Source of the DNA: Microbacterium esteraromaticum
GTDB lineage: Bacteria > Actinomycetota > Actinomycetes > Actinomycetales > Microbacteriaceae
Reading direction: 5' to 3'
Length of the DNA: 64,000 bases
Assembly (NCBI RefSeq): GCF_017303215.1
Contig: NZ_JAEMWU010000002.1
Location: 62,001 to 126,000, forward strand
Part shown: one piece after another, positions 8,383 through 17,216 of the stretch
How the letters are laid out: the number at the start of each line of letters is the position of its first letter
How positions within the stretch are numbered: the first letter of the stretch is position 1
Notes under the pieces: model-generated
What the model saw: the letters and a program-made list of their open reading frames with translations, nothing else
What the model was told of the DNA's origin: nothing
Databases searched by the model: none
Program-made: the position numbers and the translations under genes

Positions 8383-9999
8383 GTGCGAAGAAAAAGCGTG
8401 CGGGCCGGGGCAGCGGGAGCAGTGGTACTGGGGATGCTCGTGCTCTCCGCATGCTCGGGTGAGACTTCGTCACCGGTCGACGGTGTCGTCCTCGGGACAC
8501 AGCCCAACGCCGACGTTCTCGCCCTGCCGCAGGGCGAGACGAGCGAGCAACGGATAGCCGAGGCACTGGAGGAACTGCCCGACATCGCGGAGCGGGTTCT
8601 GGCCGAGACCGACGTGCCCGGCATGTCGATCGCGGTGGTGCACGGGGACGACACCGTCTATTCGCAGGGGTTCGGTGTGCGTGAGATCGGAGCCGACGAG
8701 TCGGTCACCCCCGACACGGTCTTTCAGATCGCGTCATTGTCGAAGCCGCTGTCGGCGACCGGCGTCGCCGCCGCGATCGCCGAATCCGAGAGCTATCTCG
8801 ATTGGCAGACACCGATCCGTGACCTCATGCCGGGCGTCTTCTTCTCGGACCCGGTCGCCGCGCAGGGCGCGACGGTCGGCGATGCCTTCAGCCATCGCAC
8901 CGGCATGTTCACGGGCACCGGCGACGACCTCGAAGACATCGGCTACGACCGGGACGAGATCCTGCAGCGCCTGCAGCTGAACCCGCTCGATGTGTTCCGG
9001 GACAGCTACCACTACTCGAACTTCGGACTCACGGTGGGGGCCGAGGCCGTGGCCGTCTCGCGCGGGCAGACGTGGGAAGAGCTCATGGACGAGCTGGTGT
9101 TCGAGCCCCTGGGTATGGACTCGTCGTCGGCCCGGCATGACGACTACCTGAGCCGGACCGACCGTGCCGTGCTGCACGCCAAGATCGATGGTGAGTTCAC
9201 GCCTCGGCACGACCGCGACCCCGACGCCCAGGCACCGGCGGGCGGCGTCTCGTCGACCGCGAACGACCTCGCGCTGTGGATGCGGGTGCTGCTGGCCGAG
9301 GGTGAGAGCGACCAGATGAGCATCGATGCGGACGCACTGCGCGAAGCGATGTCACCGCAGGTGATCTCGGGCGGGGGCAACGACCTCGCTGTGCGTCCCT
9401 CGCACTACGGGTTCGGGTTCAACGCCTCGCCGTTGCTATCGGGGCGGATGGCGTACTCGCACTCCGGGGCGTTCGTGCTCGGGGCGGGCACCGCCTTCCA
9501 GGTGGTCCCCGATCTCGACCTCGGCATCGTCGTGCTCACCAACGGCGCCCCCGTGGGAGCGGCTGAATCGGTGATCGCCGAGTTCACCGACCTCGTGCAG
9601 TTCGGATTCGTCACGCGCGACTGGACGGCAGACTTCGGTGGCGTCTTCGCGGGGTACTTGACTCCCATCGGAGACCTGGCGGGCAGCGAGGCGCCCGGTG
9701 GTGCCGCACTGCCGGATGAGGCGGATGCCCTGATCGGACGCTACACCAACGACTACTTCGGCGACATGGAGATCGTCGCCGTCGGAGACGGGCTGGTGGC
9801 GCGCATCGGACCCGGCGGTGTCACCGAGATGGCATTGCAGCCGTGGGACGAGGAGCGCATGGCGTACGCGCCCGAGAACGAGAATGCCCCGTACGGTTCC
9901 TTGGCCAGCGCGTGGGTCACCCACGAAGACGGAGGCGTGCAGCTGCGGCTCGATACCTTCGATACGCGCGGGCTCGGAACCTGGACGAAGACGTCGTAG
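8383..9999 (+). CDS. Serine hydrolase lipoprotein, beta-lactamase/PBP-like fold
   Basis: A secreted lipoprotein of the class C beta-lactamase-related (Pfam Beta-lactamase) family, about 538 residues. A basic N-terminus, a hydrophobic stretch and the lipobox LSAC give a lipid-anchored exported enzyme. The serine-hydrolase motifs are SLSK (nucleophile Ser at nt 8734, Lys three residues on) and YSN (about residue 211, from TAC at 9013). A C-terminal domain after about residue 430 probably shapes substrate choice. Such proteins include D-amino-acid peptidases, esterases and beta-lactamase-like enzymes; the substrate is not predictable. The start is uncertain: GGGAGG (8373-8378) suits the GTG at 8383 best, with ATG codons at 8380 and 8368 as alternatives. 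Confidence 0.85.
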   Translation: MRRKSVRAGAAGAVVLGMLVLSACSGETSSPVDGVVLGTQPNADVLALPQGETSEQRIAEALEELPDIAERVLAETDVPGMSIAVVHGDDTVYSQGFGVREIGADESVTPDTVFQIASLSKPLSATGVAAAIAESESYLDWQTPIRDLMPGVFFSDPVAAQGATVGDAFSHRTGMFTGTGDDLEDIGYDRDEILQRLQLNPLDVFRDSYHYSNFGLTVGAEAVAVSRGQTWEELMDELVFEPLGMDSSSARHDDYLSRTDRAVLHAKIDGEFTPRHDRDPDAQAPAGGVSSTANDLALWMRVLLAEGESDQMSIDADALREAMSPQVISGGGNDLAVRPSHYGFGFNASPLLSGRMAYSHSGAFVLGAGTAFQVVPDLDLGIVVLTNGAPVGAAESVIAEFTDLVQFGFVTRDWTADFGGVFAGYLTPIGDLAGSEAPGGAALPDEADALIGRYTNDYFGDMEIVAVGDGLVARIGPGGVTEMALQPWDEERMAYAPENENAPYGSLASAWVTHEDGGVQLRLDTFDTRGLGTWTKTS

Positions 10000-10014
10000 C
10001 GGACGGGGACGGAC

Positions 10015-10545
10015 GTGAGGATCGCGGTCTCAGGGGCGCACGCCACCGGCAAGACCACGCTGATCGGCGACTATCTCGACGAGAGGTCGGGGGTCGAGCA
10101 CGTCCCCGACCCCTTCGAGCTGGTCGAGCACGCGGCATCCGCTCCCGGGTTCGAGGAGTTCGCCCAGCAACTCCTCGTCTCGGCGCGGACGCTGTCGGCA
10201 TCGACCCCCGGCGCCGCTCGTATCATCGAACGCACCCCGCTCGATTTCGTCGCCTACCTCAACGCCCTGCACGACCTGGGCCGCACCGCGCACCCGGCGC
10301 CGGATGAGCTCGTGGCTGTTGCCGAGGATGCGCTGGCGCATCTGGACCTGTGGGTCGTGCTGCCGATCGAGCACCGCGACCCCACGGCACCCGGCCCCGA
10401 CGAGGACCTGCCCCTGCGACGCGCCATGAACGATGCGCTGCTCGAGCTCGTGGATGCGGCCGACCTCGCCAGGCACACCCGCGTGATCGAGATCACCGGC
10501 TCGCGCAGCGAACGGCTGCGCCGCCTGCTCGCCGAGAGCGGTTGA
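10015..10545 (+). CDS. AAA/P-loop kinase-like ATP-binding protein
   Basis: A 176-residue P-loop protein. The N-terminus reads MRIAVSGAHATGKTTL, with the Walker A motif GAHATGKT at residues 7-14, and IIERTPLDFVAY in the middle resembles the DR/substrate site of nucleotide or NadR-type kinases. It belongs with small AAA_28-like NTPases of unknown substrate. The start is a GTG, 12 nt after the lipoprotein stop codon, so the two genes may share a transcript. It converges with the GAP/LysE gene, with only 5 nt between stop codons. Confidence 0.75.
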   Translation: MRIAVSGAHATGKTTLIGDYLDERSGVEHVPDPFELVEHAASAPGFEEFAQQLLVSARTLSASTPGAARIIERTPLDFVAYLNALHDLGRTAHPAPDELVAVAEDALAHLDLWVVLPIEHRDPTAPGPDEDLPLRRAMNDALLELVDAADLARHTRVIEITGSRSERLRRLLAESG

Positions 10546-10550
10546 CCGCT

Positions 10551-11225
10551 TCAGAAGTTGCCGAGCGCCTTGCCGATAATCTGCGCACCGAGCACGAGGA
10601 AGAGCGTCATCATGATCACCGCGTTGTGCGCGGTGAGCCAGGTGCGGATGCCCGAGAGCAGCGTCGCGGCCTTGTTCGGCGCCACGATCACGGCGATCAC
10701 CGGGATCGCGACGGTCAGCGCCGCGATGAGACCGAAGACGAGCACCACGGTCAACCGCTCGGGCACGTCGAGCTCGGCGCGTCCGATCACGCTGCCCGCG
10801 GCAACGGCCAGCAACAAGTTCTTGGGGTTGATCGCGGCCAGCACGAACGCCAGCCCGGTAGCGGCGAACGGGTTCATCGAGTCGATCTTCGCCATCCACG
10901 CCGGCAGTTCGGCCTCTTCGCCCGGCGCAGGGCGAGAACGCCACTGACGTGCGGCCAACAGCAGCAGCAACGCCCCCAGCACGAGCTGGATCACCGCGAT
11001 CACGGGCTGCGCGCCGTCGGATTCCTCGGGCTCGGGGATCACCCCTGCCAGAAGGGTGAAGGCCGTCGTCGCCACCAGCACGCCCAGCAACCAGCCGACC
11101 AGGAACCCGAGTCCGAGCTGCCGCGGACGCGGAGACATCAGCATGAGGATCACCGCGATGAGCGGGATCGGACTGATCGCGATACCCACGGCGGTGGGTA
11201 GAACACTACCGAGAACCTCGAGCAT
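10551..11225 (-). CDS. GAP/LysE-like integral membrane transporter
   Basis: A 224-residue membrane protein with about six hydrophobic segments. The N-terminus (LPTAVGIAISPIPLIAVI) and the motif FxxxAxNPKNLL match the GAP (Sap, sulfolipid-addressing) branch of the LysE exporter superfamily; NPKN is the typical mid-protein motif. Family members move lipids, amino acids or small solutes across the membrane, and no substrate can be assigned. The ATG at 11225 is preceded on its strand by GGAGGTTGCC, a good ribosome-binding site, which decides the start against the longer open frame. Confidence 0.82.
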   Translation of the reverse strand: MLEVLGSVLPTAVGIAISPIPLIAVILMLMSPRPRQLGLGFLVGWLLGVLVATTAFTLLAGVIPEPEESDGAQPVIAVIQLVLGALLLLLAARQWRSRPAPGEEAELPAWMAKIDSMNPFAATGLAFVLAAINPKNLLLAVAAGSVIGRAELDVPERLTVVLVFGLIAALTVAIPVIAVIVAPNKAATLLSGIRTWLTAHNAVIMMTLFLVLGAQIIGKALGNF

Positions 11226-11354
11226 GGCAACCTCCGTGCGCGAATGATGGGGACCCTGTTCATCATGGCAGGGCGATCCGCTCTCGTCACGCGCCGGATC
11301 ATCCTCTACGTTCAGTGGTACGCATGGCCCCGTCACGCACAACGAAGGTGGAAG

Positions 11355-12440
11355 ATGACGCAGCTGACGATCGGTACCGAGCTCGACACCCCGAACGCGC
11401 CGGTTCAGCTGGACGCGCGCCGATTCAACCGCCACACGTTCTGGTGCGGCCAGAGCGGCAGCGGAAAGACCTACGCGCTCGGGGTCGTGCTCGAGCAGCT
11501 GCTGCTGCACACCGAACTGCCCATGCTCATCCTCGACCCCAACTCCGACTTCGTCCGACTGAACGAAGCGCGAGAGAGCGCCGGTGACGACGTTGCGACC
11601 CGGATCGCCGAGACTGACATCCGGGTGTTCCACTCCTCACGCTCCGACGGCGAACGCCTGCACGTGCGCTACGTCGACCTCTCGACGCCGTCCAAGGCGG
11701 CGCTGCTGCAGCTCGATCCCATCGCCGACCCCGAGGAGTACAACCTGCTGCTGCACATCGAAGAGCACACCGAGGTGATCGACACCGACAACATGGTCGC
11801 CCGGCTGCGGGCATCCGACGACCCGGGAATGCGGCGTCTCGCCAACCGCGTCGACAACCTCGAGGTGCTCCACTGGGACCTGTGGTCGCGGGGCTCGACC
11901 ACCGTCACGGATGCCATCGATGAGCGTCCGCGCGCGACCGTGATGGACCTGGGCGGGTTCGCGCACCAGGCCGAGCCCAAGATCGCCGCGCTCGCCGTGC
12001 TCGAGCACCTCTGGCGCAACCGCGAAGAACGCCGACCCATCCTCATCGTGATCGACGAGGCGCACAACCTGTGCCCGCCGAATCCCCGCACCGACGTCGA
12101 ACGCGCACTGACCGAGCAGCTGGTGCAGATCGCGGCAGAGGGCCGCAAGTTCGGCCTGTGGCTTCTGCTGTCGACGCAGCGGCCGACGAAGATCCACCCC
12201 AACGTGCTCTCGCAGTGCGACAACCTCGGTCTGATGCGGGTGAACGCGCCGCGGGACCTCGCCGAACTCGCCGACGTCTTCGGCTTCGCCGGCGACAAGG
12301 TCAGCCGATCACAGCGGTTCACGCAGGGGCAGGCGCTGTTCGCGGGCGGTTTCATCGCTCAGCCCACCTACGTGCAGATGGGGCAGCGGTTGACCGAGGA
12401 ATCCGGCGGCGACGTGCGCGTGCCGCTGCGCGAGGGCTGA
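11355..12440 (+). CDS. HerA/DUF87-like ATPase
   Basis: A 361-residue RecA-fold ATPase of the HerA/FtsK-like group. Walker A is GQSGSGKT near residues 34-41, Walker B is ILIVIDEAHN, and the sensor segment is LLLSTQRPTKIHPNVLSQ. HerA homologues act as hexameric DNA pumps with the nuclease NurA in DNA end resection, or serve in defence systems. No NurA or nuclease gene is adjacent, so here it looks like a stand-alone copy of unknown role. The ATG at 11355 follows GAAGGTGGA, and the protein begins with the N-terminal beta-barrel-like segment of the family. Confidence 0.85.
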   Translation: MTQLTIGTELDTPNAPVQLDARRFNRHTFWCGQSGSGKTYALGVVLEQLLLHTELPMLILDPNSDFVRLNEARESAGDDVATRIAETDIRVFHSSRSDGERLHVRYVDLSTPSKAALLQLDPIADPEEYNLLLHIEEHTEVIDTDNMVARLRASDDPGMRRLANRVDNLEVLHWDLWSRGSTTVTDAIDERPRATVMDLGGFAHQAEPKIAALAVLEHLWRNREERRPILIVIDEAHNLCPPNPRTDVERALTEQLVQIAAEGRKFGLWLLLSTQRPTKIHPNVLSQCDNLGLMRVNAPRDLAELADVFGFAGDKVSRSQRFTQGQALFAGGFIAQPTYVQMGQRLTEESGGDVRVPLREG

Positions 12441-12454
12441 GCAGGACGCGCGCC

Positions 12455-14179
12455 ATGGCAGACACGTTCGCAACGGTCAAGCGGAACCTGCGCGGCTACC
12501 TGCGCCGCTTCGGCGGGCGCAAGACCGTGGCATCCGATCTCAAAGCCGGACTCGTGCTGGGCGTCGAGAGCGTCCCCGACGGGCTCGCCGCCGGCGTCCT
12601 CGCCGGTGTGAACCCACTGCACGGCCTGTACGCGTACATGTTCGGCGCGATCGGCGGGGCGCTTGCCACCGGGTCGGCGTTCATGACGGTGCAGGCCACC
12701 GGTGCGATGGCGGTGATCATCTCGGATGTCTCGGCCGAGACCCCCGGCGGCCTGACACCGGCCGCGTTGACCACTCTCGGGCTCATGGTCGGCGTGATCA
12801 TGCTCGTGCTGGGGATCGCACGCCTCGGTTCGCTCGTCAGGTTCATCCCGACCGCCGTGCTGGTCGGTTTCGTCAACGCCGTCGCCGTGAACATCGTGCT
12901 CGGCCAGATCGACAACGCCACCGGCTTCGCCGCCGAGGGCGCCAACCGCATCGCCAGGACCCTGGACTCGCTCCTGCACTTCTGGCAGTGGAGCTGGCCG
13001 ACGATCCTCGTCGGCGTCGTGACCGTCACGCTGATCCTGCTGCTGGAACGCACCCGGCTCGGAGCACTGGCGCTGGTCGTCGCGGTCATCGTCGGTTCCG
13101 GTCTGGCCGCCGCGCTGGCGCTGCTCGACGGCATCGATCGGGTCGCCACGATCGGCGACATCGCCGAGGTTCCGCAGACGTTGCCCGGCATGCAGATGCC
13201 CGACCTGTCGGTGGTGCTCGCCCTGATCGTGCCGGCGCTCTCGCTGGCGCTGGTGGGGCTCGTGCAGGGTGCGGCGATCAGCGGGTCGATCGCGAACCCC
13301 GACGGCCGCTACCCCGATGCGTCGGCGGACTTCCGTGGCCAGGGGATCGCGAATCTGGCATCCGGGTTCTTCCAGGGCATCCCCGTCGGCGGGTCGATGT
13401 CGGCGACGGCCCTCGTGCGCGCGGCAGGTGCCAGGACCGCCCTGGCAAACCTCTTCGCCGGAGTGGTGATGGGCATCACGGTGCTGGCCTTCGCCTCGCT
13501 GATCGGCTACATCGCCATGTCTGCACTGGCGGCCCTGCTCATCATCGTGGGCGTCCGCACCTTCAAGGTGCACGACATCTACATGGTGTGGCGTACCGGT
13601 ATCGTGCAGGCGACAGTGCTGACGGTGACGTTCGTGCTCACCCTGCTGATCCCGCTGCAGTACGCCGTGCTCACCGGCGTCGGACTCGCGGTCATCCTGA
13701 TCGTGGTGCAGCAGTCGAACCGGGTCGTGCTGCGGCAATGGGAGTTCGACGATCTCAGCGCGCTGCCGATCGAGTCCGCTCCGCCGGCCACGATCCCGCC
13801 GGGTGAGGTGGTGGTGCTCGCCCCGTACGGAAGCCTGTTCTTCGCTGCGGCTCCGGTGTTCGAGAAGCAGCTCCCCGCCGTACCGGTGCGTCTCGAGGGT
13901 GCCGTCGTGATCGTGAGACTGCGTGGCAAGGAAGCGCTCGGCAGCACCTTCCTGCGGGTCATCGCGACCTACGCCGAGCGGATCCGCGCTGCCGGTGGGA
14001 CGCTGATGATCTCGGGCGTCAGCGAGGCCGTGCACCGGCAGCTGCGCGATACCGGGATCATCCGACGGATCGGTGAACGGCAGGTCTTCCGCGCGCACGC
14101 CCGCGTCGGGGAATCGTTGCAGCAAGCGCGAGACGCCGCGCAACGACTGATCGACGAGCGGGGAGGCGCCGACGACTGA
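12455..14179 (+). CDS. SulP family anion permease with STAS domain
   Basis: A 574-residue SulP transporter (sulfate, bicarbonate or other anion). The N-terminus DLKAGLVLGVESVPDGLAAG corresponds to the first transmembrane helix signature, followed by GLYAYMFG and about ten further hydrophobic helices. SMSATALVRAAGART is the conserved segment late in the membrane domain. The last ~130 residues form a soluble STAS domain. The gene starts 14 nt after the HerA-like gene. Substrate is not deducible; sodium-dependent bicarbonate and sulfate carriers share these motifs. A strong stem-loop follows the stop codon. Confidence 0.9.
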   Translation: MADTFATVKRNLRGYLRRFGGRKTVASDLKAGLVLGVESVPDGLAAGVLAGVNPLHGLYAYMFGAIGGALATGSAFMTVQATGAMAVIISDVSAETPGGLTPAALTTLGLMVGVIMLVLGIARLGSLVRFIPTAVLVGFVNAVAVNIVLGQIDNATGFAAEGANRIARTLDSLLHFWQWSWPTILVGVVTVTLILLLERTRLGALALVVAVIVGSGLAAALALLDGIDRVATIGDIAEVPQTLPGMQMPDLSVVLALIVPALSLALVGLVQGAAISGSIANPDGRYPDASADFRGQGIANLASGFFQGIPVGGSMSATALVRAAGARTALANLFAGVVMGITVLAFASLIGYIAMSALAALLIIVGVRTFKVHDIYMVWRTGIVQATVLTVTFVLTLLIPLQYAVLTGVGLAVILIVVQQSNRVVLRQWEFDDLSALPIESAPPATIPPGEVVVLAPYGSLFFAAAPVFEKQLPAVPVRLEGAVVIVRLRGKEALGSTFLRVIATYAERIRAAGGTLMISGVSEAVHRQLRDTGIIRRIGERQVFRAHARVGESLQQARDAAQRLIDERGGADD

Positions 14180-14181
14180 CG

Positions 14182-14216
14182 CGACTCGGGCGGCGCGGTC
14201 CGCACCGCCCGAGTCG
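14182..14216. terminator. Bidirectional stem-loop between sulP-like and ABC-F genes
   Basis: A 12-bp perfect stem (14182-14193 with 14205-14216; arms CGACTCGGGCGG and its complement) with an 11-nt loop lies between two convergent stop codons. There is no T-run, so termination would depend on the high-GC stem alone. Confidence 0.7.
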
Positions 14217-14219
14217 TGA

Positions 14220-15890
14220 TCACGGCACCTCGCGCAGCATCCGCTCTCCGTCGTCGCCGACCGACACTTCCAGCGTCAGGTCGATGTCGAGACGCGCGAG
14301 GAACGCGTCGTCGTGACTGGCGACCAGCACGGCACCCCGGTAGGCGCGCAGCGCCCGCACCAGCTGCTCGACCGTATCGAGATCGAGGTTGTTCGTCGGC
14401 TCATCGAGCACCACGAGCTGCGGAGCGGGATCAGCGAGCAGCAACGTCGCCAGGGCAACCCGGAATCGCTCGCCGCCCGACAGCGCCGCCACGGGCCGGT
14501 CGACGGCCGCCCCACGGATGAGGAAGCGCGCCAGCCGGTTGCGCAGCTGCTTGTCGGGCACGTGCGGTGCCGACGCCGCCACGTTCGCGATCACCGAGGC
14601 GCGGTCGTCGAGCCCATCGACGCGCTGCGAGAGGTACCCGATGCGGTCGACGTGCGGTTCGCAACTCCGGAAAACCTGCCCGAAACCATCCGGAACAGCA
14701 GAATCCGGGCCGATCCGGCCCGTTTCTCCGGAGTTGTGAACAGCGGATGCCAGCAGCCGGCGCAGCAGTGTGGTCTTGCCCGCCCCGTTGGCGCCGATGA
14801 GAGCGACCCGCTCTGGCCCCTGGATCACCCACGACCGTTCGCCGTCGCCGAGCGTCGCGATCCGCCTGCTCGCGGGCACCTGCGGGTCGGGCAACTCGAT
14901 CTTTATCGTCTCGTCATCGCGCACACGGTGCCCGGCATCGTCGAGTGCCTGCCGGGCGGCATCCTCCTTTCCGGCCATCTCGGTGCGCAGCCGACCGGCC
15001 GAGACCTGCGCAGCGCTCTTGCGCCCGCCGGCGATGATCTTCGGAACCCGCTTCTCGACCTCGGCCTTGCGGGCCGTCTGCGCGCGTGTGGCGAGCTTCA
15101 GCTCAGCCTCGATCCGTTGACGCTTCTCTCTCTTCAGCGCCTGCTTGGCATCGCGTTCGGCCTGCTCGGCCGCGGCCTGCTCGGCATCCAACCAGGCCCG
15201 CCACTGCGAGTAAGGGCCGCCGAACACCGTGAGGCGGTTCTGGTAGAGCTCGGCCGTGGCATCCATCAGCTCCAGCAGCGAGACGTCGTGACTGACCACG
15301 ATGAGTACGCCCCTCCAGGCGCGCACCATATCGGCCAGGCGTGCTCGCGCCCCGCGGTCGAGGTTGTTGGTGGGCTCGTCGAGCACGGTGATCGGGGCGC
15401 GGCGGAGACGGATGCCCGCCACCGCCACGAGCACCGCTTCACCGCCCGAGAGTTCACCGACCGTGCGGTCGAGGAACGACGGATCGAGGCCCGCCTCGGC
15501 GAGCGCTGCTTCGGCGCGCGCTTCGATGTCCCAGTCGTCGCCGACCGCATCGAAGTGCGCCGGGTCGACGTCGCCCGCGGCGATCGCGCGTACCGCGTCC
15601 AGCGTTACGGCGACGCCGAGCAGTTCTGCGACCCGACGACCGGTGTCGAGGGTGAGCCGCTGCGGCAGGTACGCGACCTCGCCGCTCGTGGTGACGTGAC
15701 CCGATGTCGGCTGCAGATCGCCGGCGAGCAGACGCAGCAGCGTCGTCTTGCCTGACCCGTTGCGGCCGACCAGGCCGGTGCGACCGGGGCCGATCGCCCC
15801 GGTCAGCTGGTCGAGCGCGACGGTCCCGTCGGGCCAGGTGTGGGTGAGCCCGTCGAAGGCGACGGGCGCGGTGGAGGTGAGTGATGACAT
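14220..15890 (-). CDS. ABC-F family ATPase (ribosome-associated/antibiotic-resistance type)
   Basis: A 556-residue cytosolic protein with two ABC domains and no membrane segment, the ABC-F plan. Domain 1: Walker A GRNGSGKT, signature LSGGEAVL, Walker B VLDEPTNNLD. A charged Ala/Lys/Glu-rich linker of about 100 residues follows. Domain 2: Walker A GANGAGKT, signature LSGGERFR, Walker B VVLDEPTNNLD. ABC-F proteins bind the ribosomal E site; some protect against antibiotics and others tune translation. An 85-bp repeat (14657-14741) lies in frame just after the second Walker A helix and codes for an added loop (about residues 384-411). The ATG at 15890 has no strong ribosome-binding site. Confidence 0.92.
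   Translation of the reverse strand: MSSLTSTAPVAFDGLTHTWPDGTVALDQLTGAIGPGRTGLVGRNGSGKTTLLRLLAGDLQPTSGHVTTSGEVAYLPQRLTLDTGRRVAELLGVAVTLDAVRAIAAGDVDPAHFDAVGDDWDIEARAEAALAEAGLDPSFLDRTVGELSGGEAVLVAVAGIRLRRAPITVLDEPTNNLDRGARARLADMVRAWRGVLIVVSHDVSLLELMDATAELYQNRLTVFGGPYSQWRAWLDAEQAAAEQAERDAKQALKREKRQRIEAELKLATRAQTARKAEVEKRVPKIIAGGRKSAAQVSAGRLRTEMAGKEDAARQALDDAGHRVRDDETIKIELPDPQVPASRRIATLGDGERSWVIQGPERVALIGANGAGKTTLLRRLLASAVHNSGETGRIGPDSAVPDGFGQVFRSCEPHVDRIGYLSQRVDGLDDRASVIANVAASAPHVPDKQLRNRLARFLIRGAAVDRPVAALSGGERFRVALATLLLADPAPQLVVLDEPTNNLDLDTVEQLVRALRAYRGAVLVASHDDAFLARLDIDLTLEVSVGDDGERMLREVP
14657..14741 (-). repeat. 85-bp MITE/REP-like element, copy A, inside ABC-F gene
   Basis: An 85-bp element with imperfect 15-bp inverted ends (GTTCRCAACTCCGGA), found again at 45164-45248 in an intergenic region. 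The two copies have equal length, identical first 20 bp and last 15 bp, and a diverged middle. Here it is read through as coding sequence. No transposase gene is nearby. Confidence 0.75.
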
Positions 15891-16183
15891 GGGCGACTCC
15901 CGGATGTGTGCGGGTGCGCGGATGCCGACGGCTCGCCGTCAGAGGGCGAGGCGGTCTGTGAGATGAACCCGGATGCCGGGGAAGAACAGGATCGTCGGAT
16001 CGGCGCGTGGATGATGACGCGGAGGCGACGATTCAGATCAATGGACTTCCCAACACGGCGGACAGGGGCTCGAAGACTGTATCCCGGGCGTGTCGAACTG
16101 CGCAACCCCGGAGCGGTCGATCCCCGGGCCCTATCCGTCGCGCGGGGGAGGTGCCAGCCCGGACGGACGCGTATCGTCGAGGA
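15891..16183. other. Intergenic region without a supported gene
   Basis: About 290 bp between the divergent ABC-F and small membrane protein genes. Open frames here are shadows or lack a family match and a ribosome-binding site. It presumably holds the promoters of both flanking genes; TATCGT at 16172-16177 is a -10 candidate for the plus-strand gene. Confidence 0.5.
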
Positions 16184-16480
16184 ATGCACGATCATCCGAG
16201 CGGCCATGAGACCAGCCGGCGCCTCGCACTGGGGGCGGGCATCGCCATCGGCATGGGCGTCGGCGTCGCCCTCGGTGTGGCCCTCGACAACATGGGCCTG
16301 GGGATCGGCCTCGGTCTCGCGATCGGCGTCGTCATCAGCGCCGCCCCAGAGTGGCTGGGCTCCCTGCAGCGGCGCCGCAGCGCACCGGAGGACCAGGAGC
16401 CCGACGATGCATCCGAGGTCGTACCAGACGCGGAGCACGATGACGGCTCCGACGACGTCGAGGACGAACCGCGCCCCTGA
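16184..16480 (+). CDS. Small glycine-rich membrane protein, uncharacterised
   Basis: A 98-residue protein of unknown function. Residues about 12-58 are hydrophobic and glycine-rich (GIAIGMGVGVALGVAL, LGIGLGLAIGVVIS), giving two likely membrane segments separated by a short DNMG turn. The tail after residue 65 is strongly acidic (Asp/Glu). The ATG at 16184 sits 6 nt after TATCGT, a leaderless-style spacing, and GAGG also precedes it. The region upstream in the same frame is longer but lacks such signals. Confidence 0.6.
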   Translation: MHDHPSGHETSRRLALGAGIAIGMGVGVALGVALDNMGLGIGLGLAIGVVISAAPEWLGSLQRRRSAPEDQEPDDASEVVPDAEHDDGSDDVEDEPRP

Positions 16481-16521
16481 GTCGGGACACGGGCGCTCAG
16501 TCGTCGGTGTTCACAGCGCCG

Positions 16522-17172
16522 TCACTCTGCCGTCGCGGCGTCCCGCCACTTCGTGAGGAACACGCGCACGTCGGCGAGCTCCTGTTCGGAGATGCTGTGC
16601 GTCAGTCCCGCGTACACGCGGCCGGAGAGCTCGGCGTGATCGGGCAGCCATTGCGCCGTGTGGGCGACGAGGGATGCCGGGATCACGTCGTCGTGGCTGC
16701 CCCGCCCCCAGAACACCGGCGGGCGCTCATCGCGCAACCGTGCGTCGTGGGGGAGCTCGCCCATCGCGGCATAGCCGCTCAGCGCCACGACCGAGGCGAT
16801 GCGCGACGGTGCGAGTCGCAGCGCCTGCAGCGAGACGGCCGCGCCCTGCGAGAAGCCGAGCAGTGCGACGGGGGTCGTGGGTTCGGTGACCTCATCGAGC
16901 CATGCCAGCAGGGCCTCGGCCGCGTTTGTGATGCCCGCGGCGTCCCGGGTGTCGAGCGAGTCGATCGGGTACCAGGAGCGCCCCGGCATCGGCCACGGCG
17001 GCGTGAGCGGTGCCGCGACGGCGGCGACGGCGATGTCATCGGGCAGATAGGGCACCAGACCGAACAGGTCGTTCTCATCGGCGCCGTACCCGTGCAGCAG
17101 CACGAGCAACGGCTTGCCCTCGCGGGGGCCGGCAGACCAGAGCGTGGCGGTCGGATCGATCGAGACGGTCAC
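16522..17172 (-). CDS. Alpha/beta hydrolase, phospholipase/carboxylesterase family
   Basis: A 216-residue alpha/beta hydrolase of the dienelactone/carboxylesterase type. Motifs: oxyanion-hole segment LLHGYGADEND, nucleophile elbow GFSQG (Ser), acid in FWGRGSHDDVIP (Asp), and His in GLTHSISEQEL. Family members cleave short acyl esters or lysophospholipids; the physiological substrate is unknown. The start is taken as the GTG at 17172 (VTVSIDPTATLW); a longer frame to 17232 would overlap the divergent NUDIX gene. Confidence 0.85.
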   Translation of the reverse strand: MTVSIDPTATLWSAGPREGKPLLVLLHGYGADENDLFGLVPYLPDDIAVAAVAAPLTPPWPMPGRSWYPIDSLDTRDAAGITNAAEALLAWLDEVTEPTTPVALLGFSQGAAVSLQALRLAPSRIASVVALSGYAAMGELPHDARLRDERPPVFWGRGSHDDVIPASLVAHTAQWLPDHAELSGRVYAGLTHSISEQELADVRVFLTKWRDAATAE

Positions 17173-17216
17173 GGGTCCATCCTGCCAGCAGCGTCCGACG
17201 CTGGTAGAAATGAGCC

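Noticed and set aside
12368..14143. 591-codon open frame on the minus strand opposite the SulP gene
   Set aside because: It is a high-GC shadow: the residues are rich in Arg, Asp, Gln and His without any domain, and the opposite strand has a clear transporter.
15803..16438. Minus-strand frame reaching into the ABC-F gene upstream region
   Set aside because: Shadow of the small membrane gene and intergenic region; no recognisable protein.
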